Below the pieces are notes generated by a model. The model had not been told where the DNA came from. It did no database searches and saw only the letters and a program-made list of their open reading frames with translations. A DNA stretch of 64,000 nucleotides from Leptolyngbyaceae cyanobacterium JSC-12 (GTDB lineage: Bacteria > Cyanobacteriota > Cyanobacteriia > Leptolyngbyales > Leptolyngbyaceae). Made by a program: the position numbers and the translations under genes. Of the stretch, positions 1 to 9,393 are shown one piece after another (position 1 is the first letter of the stretch; every line of letters starts with the position of its first letter). The stretch lies in assembly GCA_000309945.1 (NCBI GenBank), contig CM001633.1, forward strand, positions 1,448,723 to 1,512,722, given 5' to 3'.

Positions 1-136
1 ATTCAATCCGCTCATAAGTTGTAAAACGACGACCACACTTCAAGCACTCTCGCCGTCTCCGAACGCTTTGTCCTGCTTCCGCCGAGCGCGATTCAAGGAC
101 TCGGTTATCGCTGTGCTGACAAAAGGGGCAGCGCAT
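1..136 (-). CDS. nrdR: Transcriptional repressor NrdR, N-terminal part (cut by window edge)
   Basis: Reading the minus strand from the ATG at 134-136 gives 45 codons that run off the left edge. They begin [17 protein letters not shown] and contain the paired CxxC motifs C3-x2-C6 and C31-x2-C34 of the NrdR zinc ribbon, followed by the [11 protein letters not shown] segment typical of the family. NrdR is a zinc-finger/ATP-cone repressor of ribonucleotide reductase genes; the ATP-cone part lies outside the window. A GGAG sits upstream of the ATG. In many cyanobacteria psbB and psbT precede nrdR, but no PsbT-like peptide is readable in the 250 bases upstream here. Identification of the fragment is secure. 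Confidence 0.93.
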   Translation of the reverse strand, partial: MRCPFCQHSDNRVLESRSAEAGQSVRRRRECLKCGRRFTTYERIE

Positions 137-936
137 GTTGCAAAGCTCCAGGCGAATGAGTGAGTACAATCGAGTTGCATTAATTCAACTTTACAAGTAT
201 CAAAGAACTTGGTAAGTATTGCTCCCATCAAATATAAACACGTTTTTCTTGTTTATATTCATTTTGATTCCCAACCATGATTATGACCGATTTACTTAAA
301 TCGCTTTCAGTCAATTTTTCTAGAAACTGATATTTGCTCAGAACATTTCAGCTAGAGATTGGTTAAACAGACGAATGATACAAATTGAACCGTTGAACTC
401 ACCAAAAATTTTCTGGAGATAAATAGACAGTTGCGTTAAGCAGGCAAAAGGGGGGACTCCCTAATTTGTTAAATTCTCATAAAGGCGGAAACGCTACCCA
501 GTTCACACATTTGTCGCAAGAAAAACGAAGGAGTGTAGCATTGAGAGTTACAAACGGAGTGACTGAGGGCAACCTAAAGTGAGAAAACAGCGAACAGGTT
601 GTCGTTTGAGGAGCTAAGTGGTGGAATTTCAGGACTTAAACGTTTCAAGCAAAGGCAAGAACAAGAAAGGATTTTGCTTAAACTGCCCTAGCGGCGGTGT
701 TGTTTCTGATTAAAGCCAGATTGAATAGTGAAGAGTAGCGTAGAACTCAATGAGTTTGTCTAAGTGCGCTGAAAATACCCAATACGCTCGTGAGAGTGTG
801 ATAGTGGTAAACAAGAAATCATCAGGGTGCTCTCACGGAATTGGCGTCGAACAATTCCTCTCACGTCTTCTAGATAGAGACTTTCTGTTAATCCTAAGGA
901 TAGTTAATCCACTGCCAGGTCGCAGGAGATCGGTTC
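137..936. other. Long intergenic region between divergent nrdR and cyaC
   Basis: These 800 bases separate the divergent starts of nrdR and cyaC. A 68-codon open frame at 750-956 overlaps the cyaC start, has no ribosome-binding site or recognisable similarity, and is not called. The stretch 440-740 is rich in purine-rich segments with short GGCGG/CCGCC-like complements and could fold, but it matches no RNA family I recognise. The cyaC ribosome-binding site (GGAG, 8 bases before the ATG) is at about 924-928. Confidence 0.5.
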
Positions 937-3900
937 ATGAAGGTCCAGCCGAATAGCAAACCTAAAATTCTGGTAGTGGATGATGAACCAGATAATTTAG
1001 ATTTGCTGTATCGAACATTTTATCGAGAATTTAAGGTTTTGCGGGCAGAAAATGGGCCCGCAGCACTGGATATCCTGGCAAACGAAGGGGATATCGCTGT
1101 CATTATTTCGGATCAGCGTATGCCCTACATGAGTGGTACTGAGTTTTTAAGCCTGACCGCAACTCAGTACCCAGATATTATTCGGATTATTTTGACAGGC
1201 TATACCGATGTTGAAGATCTAGTAGAAGCGATCAACTCCGGGAAAGTATTTAAGTATGTGACCAAGCCCTGGAATGATAGTGAATTGAAAGCCGTCGTCC
1301 ATCAAGCGGTGGATACTCACAATGTTCTCAAGGCACGGACCCGAGAACTTCAGCGATCGCTGCGGCAAGAGTCTTTGCTCAATGCTGTTACCAGTACCAT
1401 TCGTAGCGCTCTTAGTTATCGTCAAATTTTGCAGACCATTGGGCAAACTGTGGGGCATATTTTCGAAGCCAGTTATTGCCTGGTTTGCCCGGTTCAGGAT
1501 GGATGCGTGGATGATGACTGCTTTATTTACTTCAGCCATCCTAACCATCAACCTACACCGCAGGTGGCTTCAGAAGCAGCTACGACTTCGCTCAACACCA
1601 GCATCAATGAAAAAGAAACCCTGATTGAATACGCGATCGACCTATCTGATCGGGCAGCAATGACTCCTGAAAGTGACCATTTCAGTTCTTACAAAGAGAT
1701 GCTTGCCCAAACAGTTTGGGTTGCCCAAGACATTCAAATTATTGAAGATGTCGAAACTGACCCTCGGTTCCAAGGGGATGATCTCGCTATTGAAGATCGC
1801 CGCCACGTCTACGCCAGCTTGGGAATTCGCTCCAGTCTGATTGTGCCGTTATGGTATCAGCAAGAGCTAATCACAATCCTGGCACTTCACCAAGCGGGGC
1901 AGGTTCGGAGTTGGCAAGACGACGAAGTGCAATTGTTGGCAATGGTGGCGGATCAAGCTGCACTTGCCCTTTCTCAAGCCCGTGCCTATGAGCAACTTCA
2001 GGCATTGGCAAAGCGAGAAGCCCTGATTAACACGATTACAACGGCCATTCGTTCCAGCCTTGATCCCCAGGATATTTTTGCAGCCATTACTCAACAGTTG
2101 GGGCAGGCGCTTCATGCTGATGGATGTGCACTTTCTTTGTGGACAGAAGAAGATGAGTTTGTTCAATGTGTTGGGCTGCATGATGCGGCTCAACCAGGGC
2201 AACCAACCCTCGTTACGGCAGAAAATCCAGAACGAACCAACAATACTCCTCCATTTTCACTGCTAGATGAAGTCAAGGGACATATCGGAGACGATAACGC
2301 TCGTCCTATGCCACAGTCAGTTGTGCCGATTGACCGTAATCCGGTGTTAAGGCAACTAATGTTGACTAAACAGCCTGTGGTGTTGAATGATCTAACGCTC
2401 TACCCAGAGATGACCATCACGGAGCAACCGTTTCGGAATCCGACTCGAGCGCTCCTGGTAGTACCATTACTATCTGACGGTAAGATAATTGGTAGCATTT
2501 CTTTGCGCCAAAATCATCATGCTCGACGCTGGTTAGTATCAGAAATTGAGCTGGCACAAGCGGTGGCGGCACAGGCAGCGATCGCTGTTCAGCAAGCCCG
2601 ACTGTATCAAAAAACACGCCAGCAAGCCGAGCAGTTGTTGGAACTGGATCGCCAAAAGACTGAGTTTTTCCAGAATATTTCCCATGAGTTTCGCACCCCG
2701 CTAACCTTGACGATCGGTCCTTTAGAGGCAGCCGTTGCTAAAGAACAGGGATTATCTTACGAACAGTCAGTCATTGCTCTACGAAACTCCCGACGTTTGC
2801 TACGGTTGGTGAATCAACTGCTTGATTTACAACGCCTGGATGCTGGACGGATGCAACCTAGTTTCCGCCCATGTGACCTGGTGGACTTTGTTGATCAAAC
2901 TGTGGCATCATTTCGTCCTTATTGCGATCGCAAAGGAATTCAACTGATTACTCAATTAACTCCCTGTCCTCCGGTTTACCTGGATTTGGAGAAATTTGAC
3001 AAAGTATTGTATAACCTGCTCTCCAACGCCATGAAATTTACTCCAGGCGGTGGCAGCATTTCAGTGAGTTTGGAACCTGCTGGGGATCACTGCTTACTCA
3101 AAGTGATTGACACAGGCATCGGCATCCGTCCAGACCAAATTCCCTACCTGTTTGAGCGGTTTCGGCAAGCAGAAGGTTCTGCCAGCCGCAGTTACGAGGG
3201 TAGTGGTTTAGGGTTAGCATTGGTCAAAGAGTTGGTTGAACTGCACGGTGGACAAATTTCAGTCGATTCTACCTATGGCGAAGGCTCAACCTTCACCATT
3301 TGGGTGCAAACAGGAGTGGCTCATCTTCCTCCTCAACAGGTAATTGACGTTCAGGCAGAGCTTCAGCAAAATCGTGCGGCAATAGAACTAGCAGATATTG
3401 AGGCAGATCTGCAAGACTTTGAGCCACTACCAACATTACAGTCTTCCCTTCCAACTGAGAACTCAGAGTCTGATGCATCCACGAAACCGCCCACTGCTCA
3501 AATTTTAGTAGTGGATGACAACTCCGATGTCAGGACTTATGTATCTGGAATTCTACAAGAGCGCGGTTATCAAGTATTGTTGGCTCGTAATGGAGCAGAA
3601 GGCTTGAAAATAGCCCAAACTCATCAGCCGCACTTAATTGTCACGGATTTGATGATGCCGCAAGTGTCTGGGCTAGACATGATCCGGTTGATTCGGCAAG
3701 ACGAAGCATTGAGAGGAATCCCGATTATTCTACTGACGGCAAAAGCAGACGAAGATACCCGCATTGAAGGAGCAGAGCGGGGAGCTGATGCTTATCTTTC
3801 TAAACCCTTCAATGATCGCGAGTTGCTGGCAGAGGTGAGAAATTTATTGGCGCTAAAAGAAAACGAGCGGCGCGTGGCAGAGTTAAATAGCTATCTGACC

Positions 3901-4560
3901 GATTCGATCTTGAAACGGTTCCTGCCACCGTCGTTAGTGGAGCGGGCAGCCAAAGGCGAATTAGTGCTCGATTTGCGCCCTGAACCACGCATGGTCACTG
4001 TTTTGTTTAGCGATATTGTCGGGTTTACGCAACTATCTAATACGCTGCGATCGCGGCGAGTGGCAGAACTGTTGAATGAATACCTGGCAGAAATGACCCG
4101 TGTTATCTTTGATAATGGTGGAACCATTGACAAATTCATGGGGGATGCCATTTTGGCAGTATTCGGTGCGCCGGAAGAACTCACTCCCAATGAACAAGTG
4201 CGACGGGCAGTAGCGTCGGCTCGTGGCATGCGGAAATCACTTGTAAAACTCAACCAGCGCTGGAAAGAGCAGGGGATTGCGCAAGTGCAGTTTCGCTGTG
4301 GCATCCATCAGGGAACAGCAGTCGTGGGGATGTTTGGTTCATCGGAGCGATCGGATTACACTGCGATTGGTCCGAGTGTCAACATCGCGGCTCGCATCCA
4401 GGAAGCAGCTGATCCGGATAGCATTCTGGTGTCTGCTGCCGTAGCAGATTATATGGAAGAAGATGAAATTATCAAGTTCAGCCCCTTAAAGCTGAAAGGG
4501 GTAGATGAAACCGTGCTGACGTTTGCTGTGAAGCCGGAACCAACTCATCTATCCTCATAA
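937..4560 (+). CDS. cyaC: CyaC-type hybrid sensor kinase with adenylyl cyclase output
   Basis: This 1207-residue cytoplasmic signalling protein has the order REC-GAF-GAF-HisKA-HATPase-REC-class III cyclase. The first receiver spans about residues 10-125 with phospho-acceptor D59. Two GAF domains lie at about 155-560. The kinase box ISHEFRTP carries H583, with an N-box near 696 and DTGIGI near 725. The second receiver has acceptor D904. The cyclase domain starts near 1010, with metal-binding aspartates D1026 (LFSDIVGF) and D1070 ([12 protein letters not shown]). The layout matches CyaC of Anabaena and Spirulina, where phosphotransfer through the receivers controls cAMP synthesis. The ATG at 937 is preceded by GGAG. 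The 3' end overlaps queG tail-to-tail by 16 bases. Confidence 0.9.
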   Translation: MKVQPNSKPKILVVDDEPDNLDLLYRTFYREFKVLRAENGPAALDILANEGDIAVIISDQRMPYMSGTEFLSLTATQYPDIIRIILTGYTDVEDLVEAINSGKVFKYVTKPWNDSELKAVVHQAVDTHNVLKARTRELQRSLRQESLLNAVTSTIRSALSYRQILQTIGQTVGHIFEASYCLVCPVQDGCVDDDCFIYFSHPNHQPTPQVASEAATTSLNTSINEKETLIEYAIDLSDRAAMTPESDHFSSYKEMLAQTVWVAQDIQIIEDVETDPRFQGDDLAIEDRRHVYASLGIRSSLIVPLWYQQELITILALHQAGQVRSWQDDEVQLLAMVADQAALALSQARAYEQLQALAKREALINTITTAIRSSLDPQDIFAAITQQLGQALHADGCALSLWTEEDEFVQCVGLHDAAQPGQPTLVTAENPERTNNTPPFSLLDEVKGHIGDDNARPMPQSVVPIDRNPVLRQLMLTKQPVVLNDLTLYPEMTITEQPFRNPTRALLVVPLLSDGKIIGSISLRQNHHARRWLVSEIELAQAVAAQAAIAVQQARLYQKTRQQAEQLLELDRQKTEFFQNISHEFRTPLTLTIGPLEAAVAKEQGLSYEQSVIALRNSRRLLRLVNQLLDLQRLDAGRMQPSFRPCDLVDFVDQTVASFRPYCDRKGIQLITQLTPCPPVYLDLEKFDKVLYNLLSNAMKFTPGGGSISVSLEPAGDHCLLKVIDTGIGIRPDQIPYLFERFRQAEGSASRSYEGSGLGLALVKELVELHGGQISVDSTYGEGSTFTIWVQTGVAHLPPQQVIDVQAELQQNRAAIELADIEADLQDFEPLPTLQSSLPTENSESDASTKPPTAQILVVDDNSDVRTYVSGILQERGYQVLLARNGAEGLKIAQTHQPHLIVTDLMMPQVSGLDMIRLIRQDEALRGIPIILLTAKADEDTRIEGAERGADAYLSKPFNDRELLAEVRNLLALKENERRVAELNSYLTDSILKRFLPPSLVERAAKGELVLDLRPEPRMVTVLFSDIVGFTQLSNTLRSRRVAELLNEYLAEMTRVIFDNGGTIDKFMGDAILAVFGAPEELTPNEQVRRAVASARGMRKSLVKLNQRWKEQGIAQVQFRCGIHQGTAVVGMFGSSERSDYTAIGPSVNIAARIQEAADPDSILVSAAVADYMEEDEIIKFSPLKLKGVDETVLTFAVKPEPTHLSS

Positions 4561-5543
4561 GGGGTTAGGGTGTTGGGCATTGTTGCAGGCAAGTGCTGAA
4601 GATTAGCTTGAGCATTACGCCGCAACATCCAGGGTTTAATCCGGCGCAAAGCTGATCCAGTGAATCGGCGCTCATACTCCTCATCAGATAATTCCGCGAG
4701 TTCTGAAAGAGTTGGCGCAATGTTCCAGGGATGGGGGTAGAATTCCGCCACATCTGTTGGTTGAGCAAATCGCTGATTCCAAGGGCATACATCCTGGCAA
4801 ATGTCACAGCCTGCTACCCAGCCTTGTAAATGGGGTGTGATCGCAACTGGCAACTGCTCTGCCCGATTTTCGATGGTGTGGTAAGCAATACACTGATTTG
4901 CATCGACAACATAGGGCTGCGGAATGGCTCCAGTTGGGCAAGCATCTAAACAACGGGTACAGGTACCACAATGAGTCGTATGAGGGCGATCGCAAGCAAG
5001 CGAGAGATTTGTTAACACTTCGCCTAAAAACACCCAGGAACCATACTTACGGGTAATCAAATTGCTGTTTTTGGCGATCCAGCCAAGTCCTGCTTGCTGC
5101 GCCCACACCTTATCTTGCACTGGACCTGTATCGGCATAGTAACGAGCCTGAATGTCTTCACCTTGGGCTTGCAACCAGGTTGCAAACGCCTTCAATTTTT
5201 TGTGTATAACCTTGTGATAATCTCGTCCCCAGGCATAGCGAGAGATCTTAGCGTCCTGCTTACCTGTGGGATGCGTAACTGGAGTGTAATAATTCAAGGC
5301 AACGCAAATGACGGATGTTGCGTCAGGCATGACTTCCCGAATATTCTGCCGCTTTGGGTTTGCCATCCACGCCATATCTGCCTGAAACCCATGATTGAGC
5401 CAGGCTTGTAAATGGGCGATCGCCGCTTTAGGGGCGTCTTCGACCGAAGCAATCCCAACTTGATGAAATCCCAGTTCTAAAGCCTTCTGCTTCACTAAAG
5501 ACGCCAACGTTTGTGGTGATAGAGTGGGATCTAGAAATACCAT
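4545..5543 (-). CDS. queG: Epoxyqueuosine reductase QueG
   Basis: The 332-residue protein catalyses the last step of queuosine synthesis in tRNA, reduction of epoxyqueuosine with cobalamin and two [4Fe-4S] clusters. Both cluster motifs are visible: [16 protein letters not shown] near residues 190-206 and [10 protein letters not shown] near 243. The family segment [12 protein letters not shown] precedes them. Length fits QueG, although some homologues carry C-terminal HEAT repeats that are absent here. The ATG at 5541-5543 is the natural start. It is convergent with cyaC, overlapping by 16 bases, and divergent from the carotenoid-protein pair. It needs cobalamin; cbiB lies 3 kb away but the two are not in one operon. 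Confidence 0.93.
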   Translation of the reverse strand: MVFLDPTLSPQTLASLVKQKALELGFHQVGIASVEDAPKAAIAHLQAWLNHGFQADMAWMANPKRQNIREVMPDATSVICVALNYYTPVTHPTGKQDAKISRYAWGRDYHKVIHKKLKAFATWLQAQGEDIQARYYADTGPVQDKVWAQQAGLGWIAKNSNLITRKYGSWVFLGEVLTNLSLACDRPHTTHCGTCTRCLDACPTGAIPQPYVVDANQCIAYHTIENRAEQLPVAITPHLQGWVAGCDICQDVCPWNQRFAQPTDVAEFYPHPWNIAPTLSELAELSDEEYERRFTGSALRRIKPWMLRRNAQANLQHLPATMPNTLTPYEDR

Positions 5544-5688
5544 TTGTGAACTTTGTTGTCATTTTGTAAAAAAATGCTTTACATTAGTCAACATGGAGGT
5601 GGATTTCAACGTTAAGCCAATAAGTCATTGGATGCCGCCTTTCTAGCTGGAGTAAACCTCATTACGTCGTCAAGACAAGGATAAACCT

Positions 5689-6210
5689 ATGACTTTCACT
5701 ACAGAATCAACCTCAAATCGCTTCTCCAATCCCTATCTCGCGACTGTTGAAACCTCTGATTCTGTTGCATCTGTAACTGCTCAAATCAAGCGCCTCTCAA
5801 CTGACGACCAACTAGCCCTTCTTTGGTACGTTTACACCGAAATGGGTACATCTGTGACACCTGCTGCACCTGGTGCTGCACGTTTGCAGCTAGCTGAAGG
5901 GTTGTTGAATCAGATCAAGGCAATGTCCTTCAGTGAGCAACTTACCTTCATGCGCCATTTGGTTAATAAAGTTAACACAGCTGAAACCCGTGCCTATGGC
6001 ATTCTCAGCGCAAATACCAAGTTAGCCTTCTGGTATCAGTTGGCTGAATGGATGAGACAGGGCATTGTGATTCCTATGCCTGCTGACTACTCTACGGCAG
6101 CCGAAGCATCCCAAGCCTTGGCAGCATTGAAACAGCTTGATATGGGTCAGCAAATTACGGTTCTTCGTAATGTAGTGATTGATATGGGTGTTGACCCACT
6201 GTTTGCGTAA
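5689..6210 (+). CDS. Helical carotenoid protein (OCP N-terminal-domain homologue)
   Basis: The 173-residue, all-helical protein aligns by eye along its length with the N-terminal domain of the orange carotenoid protein (OCP) and stops where the OCP linker would begin. Carotenoid-contacting positions are kept: Y49 corresponds to OCP Y44 (LALLWYVYTEMG) and W115 to W110 (KLAFWYQLAEWM). R160-N161 in QQITVLRNVVIDMG corresponds to R155-N156. HCPs bind a keto-carotenoid and quench singlet oxygen or phycobilisome excitation, depending on clade. A CTD homologue follows 125 bases downstream, the arrangement known for HCP/CTDH pairs. The ATG at 5689 follows AAGGAT. The clade (HCP1-HCP9) cannot be set by eye. 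Confidence 0.92.
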   Translation: MTFTTESTSNRFSNPYLATVETSDSVASVTAQIKRLSTDDQLALLWYVYTEMGTSVTPAAPGAARLQLAEGLLNQIKAMSFSEQLTFMRHLVNKVNTAETRAYGILSANTKLAFWYQLAEWMRQGIVIPMPADYSTAAEASQALAALKQLDMGQQITVLRNVVIDMGVDPLFA

Positions 6211-6335
6211 GCTTCTGCTGGTTACAGGGGCTGCCAGATTGTTACCTCTCATTCAGAATTTATCTGGGGAAGCTAGTGTTAAGCCTGCTTCCCCTTTATT
6301 CTAGGCGGTCAATTCGTTGTTAAGGATTTTGCTTA

Positions 6336-6794
6336 ATGGGTGAGTTATTATCAATCATCAAAACAGGATTGGAGACAGAACAAAGCGCGATCGCTGGATT
6401 GAAAGAACCTGTAGTTTCAGAATATTTCCAAACGTTGAACGCGGGTAACTTTACGGCAACCAGTCAATTGTTCGCAGTAGATGGCGCATTGCAACCCCCG
6501 TTTGAAGAGGTCGTAATTGGTCCAGAAGCGATCGCAGCCTACTTAGAGCAAGAAGCCAGAGGAATCGAGCTTCAACCACAACAGGCAGAATCAACCCTGT
6601 TGAACAATGGGTGCACCGAGGTTGAAGTTGTTGGCAAAGTGCACACCCCGTGGTTTTCAGTCAATGTTTGCTGGATGTTTATCCTTAGCCCAACCAAAGA
6701 AATCTTTCTTGTCAAAGTCGAACTACTGGCTGGGCTTCAAGACCTATTGCAGATGCGAAACAACAAAAACAATAAGCAGGCTGCTGAACTCTAG
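6336..6794 (+). CDS. CTDH: OCP C-terminal-domain homologue (NTF2-like carotenoid carrier)
   Basis: The 152-residue NTF2-fold protein matches the C-terminal domain of OCP. It keeps the motifs ALQPPFEE and KVHTPWFSVNVCWMF, with Y30 (OCP Y201 position) and two tryptophans, W106 and W113, at the positions that hydrogen-bond or pack on the carotenoid ring. Compared with OCP, several residues are missing in the loop after TPWF, a normal trait of CTDHs. Cysteines C93 and C112 are present; a conserved cysteine in characterised CTDHs allows redox-controlled dimerisation, but which one is equivalent is unclear. CTDHs extract carotenoid from membranes and hand it to HCPs, so this gene and the HCP upstream probably act together. 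Confidence 0.9.
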   Translation: MGELLSIIKTGLETEQSAIAGLKEPVVSEYFQTLNAGNFTATSQLFAVDGALQPPFEEVVIGPEAIAAYLEQEARGIELQPQQAESTLLNNGCTEVEVVGKVHTPWFSVNVCWMFILSPTKEIFLVKVELLAGLQDLLQMRNNKNNKQAAEL

Positions 6795-7225
6795 GCGGCA
6801 ACAGAGCGCTCCCAAGAGCGTAATAGTGATCGTCGTCCCAGATCAACATCCTTTGGAGCGCACTTCCAATCAGGATGGCTAGTTCTCAGCAGGCTTTCCA
6901 ATGTTTCCTGGTCAAATAAATGCCAAACAGGTGCACCTGATACGTCTGCCTCAATAGCGTAGCAATTTTGGCTAATACACACAATTTTGCAACCACTTGC
7001 GGCACGTTGAATTGCCATAGACTCTCCAGGTTTGAGTGCCCGAAATCCTAAAACTGCCTGTTTAAACTCGTCTTGGGAAAAGACTGCTAAGCCTGGAATA
7101 GCGACTGTTAGACTGGCATCACCATTTACCATTAGCCAATAATGACGGCTGGGGTCAATTCCCTCTAACCAGGGAAGCTCATCATCTAAGCGATACCGGG
7201 GTGCTAAAGGGAACAACGGAGTCAT
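6791..7225 (-). CDS. Conserved cyanobacterial hypothetical protein
   Basis: A 144-residue soluble protein starting at MTPLFPLAPRYRLDDELPW. The longer open frame to 7306 adds 27 residues of low-complexity sequence with no ribosome-binding site, so the internal ATG at 7223-7225 is preferred. There are no membrane segments or recognised catalytic motifs. The sequence is acidic in the N-terminal half and ends in a basic, arginine-rich tail. The stop overlaps the CTDH stop by 4 bases tail-to-tail. I do not recognise a function. Confidence 0.72.
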   Translation of the reverse strand: MTPLFPLAPRYRLDDELPWLEGIDPSRHYWLMVNGDASLTVAIPGLAVFSQDEFKQAVLGFRALKPGESMAIQRAASGCKIVCISQNCYAIEADVSGAPVWHLFDQETLESLLRTSHPDWKCAPKDVDLGRRSLLRSWERSVAA

Positions 7226-7442
7226 AGTTCTATTGTTAAAGCGTTTGAAGGTCAATGAAAAGATATACACAGGTAAGGGGATGGTACAAATTCCACATTT
7301 ACCCACTTACATTAAAGATAAGTATTCAGTATGACTTTATTAAGGACAACTAAACTTCGCAAAACTTCTTATACCTAAGAGATTTTCTTAACTTTTAGTT
7401 ACATTCCCGGAAGTGGGCGATCGCCCCTCTGAGGCTGTTTCA

Positions 7443-7886
7443 ATGAAACTAACAACTCGTGGTCATTACAGCGTCAAAGCACTGCTAGATCTTGCCTTAC
7501 AACCTGGCTTTGGTCCTACCTCGGTGAAGGCGATCGCGCAGCGTCAGGATCTTCCGGCTCCCTACCTGGAAAAACTGTTAATTGAAATGCGGCGAGCTGG
7601 GTTAGTGCAGTCGGTTCGGGGAGCGCAAGGCGGATATCAACTCTCGCGTCCACCTGCTCAAATTTCACTGGGGCAGATCTTAGAGGCGGTTGGTGAAAGT
7701 CTTGATCCACTTCCGCGCCATACGCCCGACGATTCTCAGGCAGAAGATTGGGTGACCTTCACGTTATGGAACCGTCTGCACCAAAAACTGAAGGAAGCGC
7801 TTTACAGCATTTCCTTGGAGGATTTGTATTTTGATGCACGCAGTTGGCAGGCATCTCAAGGTCAGGCATCCAGTTTTGTAGTTTGA
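7443..7886 (+). CDS. Rrf2-family transcriptional regulator without cluster cysteines
   Basis: The 147-residue protein starts MKLTTRGHYSVKALLDLA, the canonical Rrf2/IscR N-terminus, and has the winged-helix recognition region ending in GAQGGYQLSRP. The ATG at 7443 matches the family start; the frame is open from 7413 but the extra ten residues do not belong. The three cysteines that ligate [2Fe-2S] in IscR are missing: the region after GESLDPLP has no cysteine. It therefore probably senses something other than a cluster, or needs no ligand. The 3' end overlaps the TRYCO1 gene by 25 bases tail-to-tail. Confidence 0.86.
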   Translation: MKLTTRGHYSVKALLDLALQPGFGPTSVKAIAQRQDLPAPYLEKLLIEMRRAGLVQSVRGAQGGYQLSRPPAQISLGQILEAVGESLDPLPRHTPDDSQAEDWVTFTLWNRLHQKLKEALYSISLEDLYFDARSWQASQGQASSFVV

Positions 7887-8290
7887 TTGGTTGCGATCGC
7901 TTGCTTCGGATAGGTACACTTCACGGTGATTTTGAGGTTGCTTTGGGCTTTGCCACTGGCAATGTAAGGAATGCCCGCATCTGCACTGAGATTGATTCCA
8001 AACTCTAACGTCACCTCGTCCACATCTGCCGCACCAAAGTTTTTGAATGCCGCCATGCAATAGTGAGCGTAGGTGCGAATTGTATTTTGCACCATCTGCA
8101 TTGACTGAGTGGGGTTCATGCGCGGAATGGACGGCATAGAGGGCAGTCCTTTTTGTCCACCACGGGTTTGTTCACCTGTTTCTGGGGCAGAAGGCTGCTG
8201 TGGGATGATGGGGGCAGTTTCGGTGTTCTCCTGGGCTTCAACGTAGATCACCATGCCGTCTTCAATCTGAATGGGAACAAGAGTAGTCAC
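7862..8290 (-). CDS. CU044_2847 / TRYCO1-like domain protein
   Basis: The 142-residue protein has the TRYCO1 pattern. It begins with a short strand, VPIQIEDGMVIYVEA, followed by a Pro/Gln/Gly-rich linker at about residues 22-58 and an amphipathic helix. The C-terminal hairpin contains EVTLEFGINLSADAG followed by SNLKITVKC. Domains of this type were named for co-occurrence with trypsin-like peptidases and effector-associated domains in predicted conflict systems. Here no peptidase or effector gene is adjacent: the neighbours are an Rrf2 regulator (convergent, 25-base overlap) and cbiB (divergent). The function of the stand-alone form is not known. Confidence 0.75.
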   Translation of the reverse strand: MTTLVPIQIEDGMVIYVEAQENTETAPIIPQQPSAPETGEQTRGGQKGLPSMPSIPRMNPTQSMQMVQNTIRTYAHYCMAAFKNFGAADVDEVTLEFGINLSADAGIPYIASGKAQSNLKITVKCTYPKQAIATNQTTKLDA

Positions 8291-8377
8291 GGGTTTATGG
8301 AAAAGAGATGAAATGCATATTGAGTATTCCCTGAAAATAAATTTGTCGATCAGGGGTGAGACCCCATATCTGGTTTG

Positions 8378-9361
8378 ATGGCGCGTGAGTGGAATACCGT
8401 TTTAGTTTTAGCGATCGCTGCTCTATTGGATTACCTCGTGGGTGATCCATGGAACTGGTGGCATCCGGTGCAGGGGATGGGTTGGGTAATCACTCACTCC
8501 AGTAAACTAGCATGGAAATGGTTGAAAGCTCCGCTTCCCTTACGCATTGCTGGAATTGGCTTGGGTGTTGGGTTGATTGCGGGAAGTGGAGGATTGGGTT
8601 GGGTGATCGCGGCTGGGACAAACCGGATTCATCCCCTGGTAGGAGTTGCTGTCCAGAGTGTGTTGCTTGCCAGTTGCTTTGCGGGTCGAAGTTTGCGAGA
8701 GGCGGCAACGGATGTTCTATGTCCATTGCAAGCAGGTGACTTAGAGCAGGCGCGATCGCGATTGTGCTTGTATGTAGGGCGCGATGTAGAGAATTTGCCA
8801 GAGCCAGAAATTTTGCGGGCAGTTCTGGAAACAGTCACCGAAAATGCCACGGATGGTGTAATGGCTCCATTGTTTTACGCGCTGCTGGGTGCCTTTATTC
8901 CAGGCGGGGGGAGTTTGCCGCTAGCATTGGGCTACAAGGCTGCCAGCACTCTAGATTCGATGGTGGGGTATCGCACGCCACTCTACGCCGATCTGGGTTG
9001 GTTTAGCGCCAAAGTGGATGATGTTTTGACCTGGGTGCCCTGTCGTCTGCTGGTGCTGACATTATCGCTCGTGTCTAGAAAGCCTCACCAAGTTTGGCGA
9101 ATGTGCCTGCGGGATGCACCTCAAGATCCCAGCCCAAATTCTGGCTGGAGCGAGTGCGTGTATGCTGCGATTTTGGGCGTGCAGCTAGGGGGCGTAAATT
9201 ACTACAAAGGTGTGGCGAAACCCAAACCTCTCTTGGGAGATCCGGTTCAGGCGATCGCACCTTCTCACATTCACAAAGCCCTGCATCTCACACGAGTATG
9301 TTTTTTAATCTGGTTCATTGGGGCGGTCGTGTTCAAAGGTATCCTTATCGGCTGGTCTTGA
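8378..9361 (+). CDS. cbiB: Adenosylcobinamide-phosphate synthase CbiB/CobD
   Basis: A 327-residue polytopic inner-membrane protein of corrinoid synthesis that attaches (R)-1-amino-2-propanol phosphate to adenosylcobyric acid. Family landmarks are DYLVGDPWNWWHPVQGMG at the N-terminus, the ETVTENATDGVMAPLFY segment in the middle and YKAASTLDSMVGYRT. Several hydrophobic helices are evident. The ATG at 8378 is preferred; an adjacent TTG at 8375 is in frame. It stands alone, with the next gene on the opposite strand 33 bases away. Confidence 0.93.
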   Translation: MAREWNTVLVLAIAALLDYLVGDPWNWWHPVQGMGWVITHSSKLAWKWLKAPLPLRIAGIGLGVGLIAGSGGLGWVIAAGTNRIHPLVGVAVQSVLLASCFAGRSLREAATDVLCPLQAGDLEQARSRLCLYVGRDVENLPEPEILRAVLETVTENATDGVMAPLFYALLGAFIPGGGSLPLALGYKAASTLDSMVGYRTPLYADLGWFSAKVDDVLTWVPCRLLVLTLSLVSRKPHQVWRMCLRDAPQDPSPNSGWSECVYAAILGVQLGGVNYYKGVAKPKPLLGDPVQAIAPSHIHKALHLTRVCFLIWFIGAVVFKGILIGWS

Positions 9362-9393
9362 AGCATCAGGTAGGAGCTAGGTTAGAACGGGAC

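Noticed and set aside
137-300. psbT upstream of nrdR
   Set aside because: No frame gives the PsbT pattern; only unrelated codons are read.
750-956. 68-codon frame before cyaC
   Set aside because: No ribosome-binding site, overlaps the cyaC start, no similarity.
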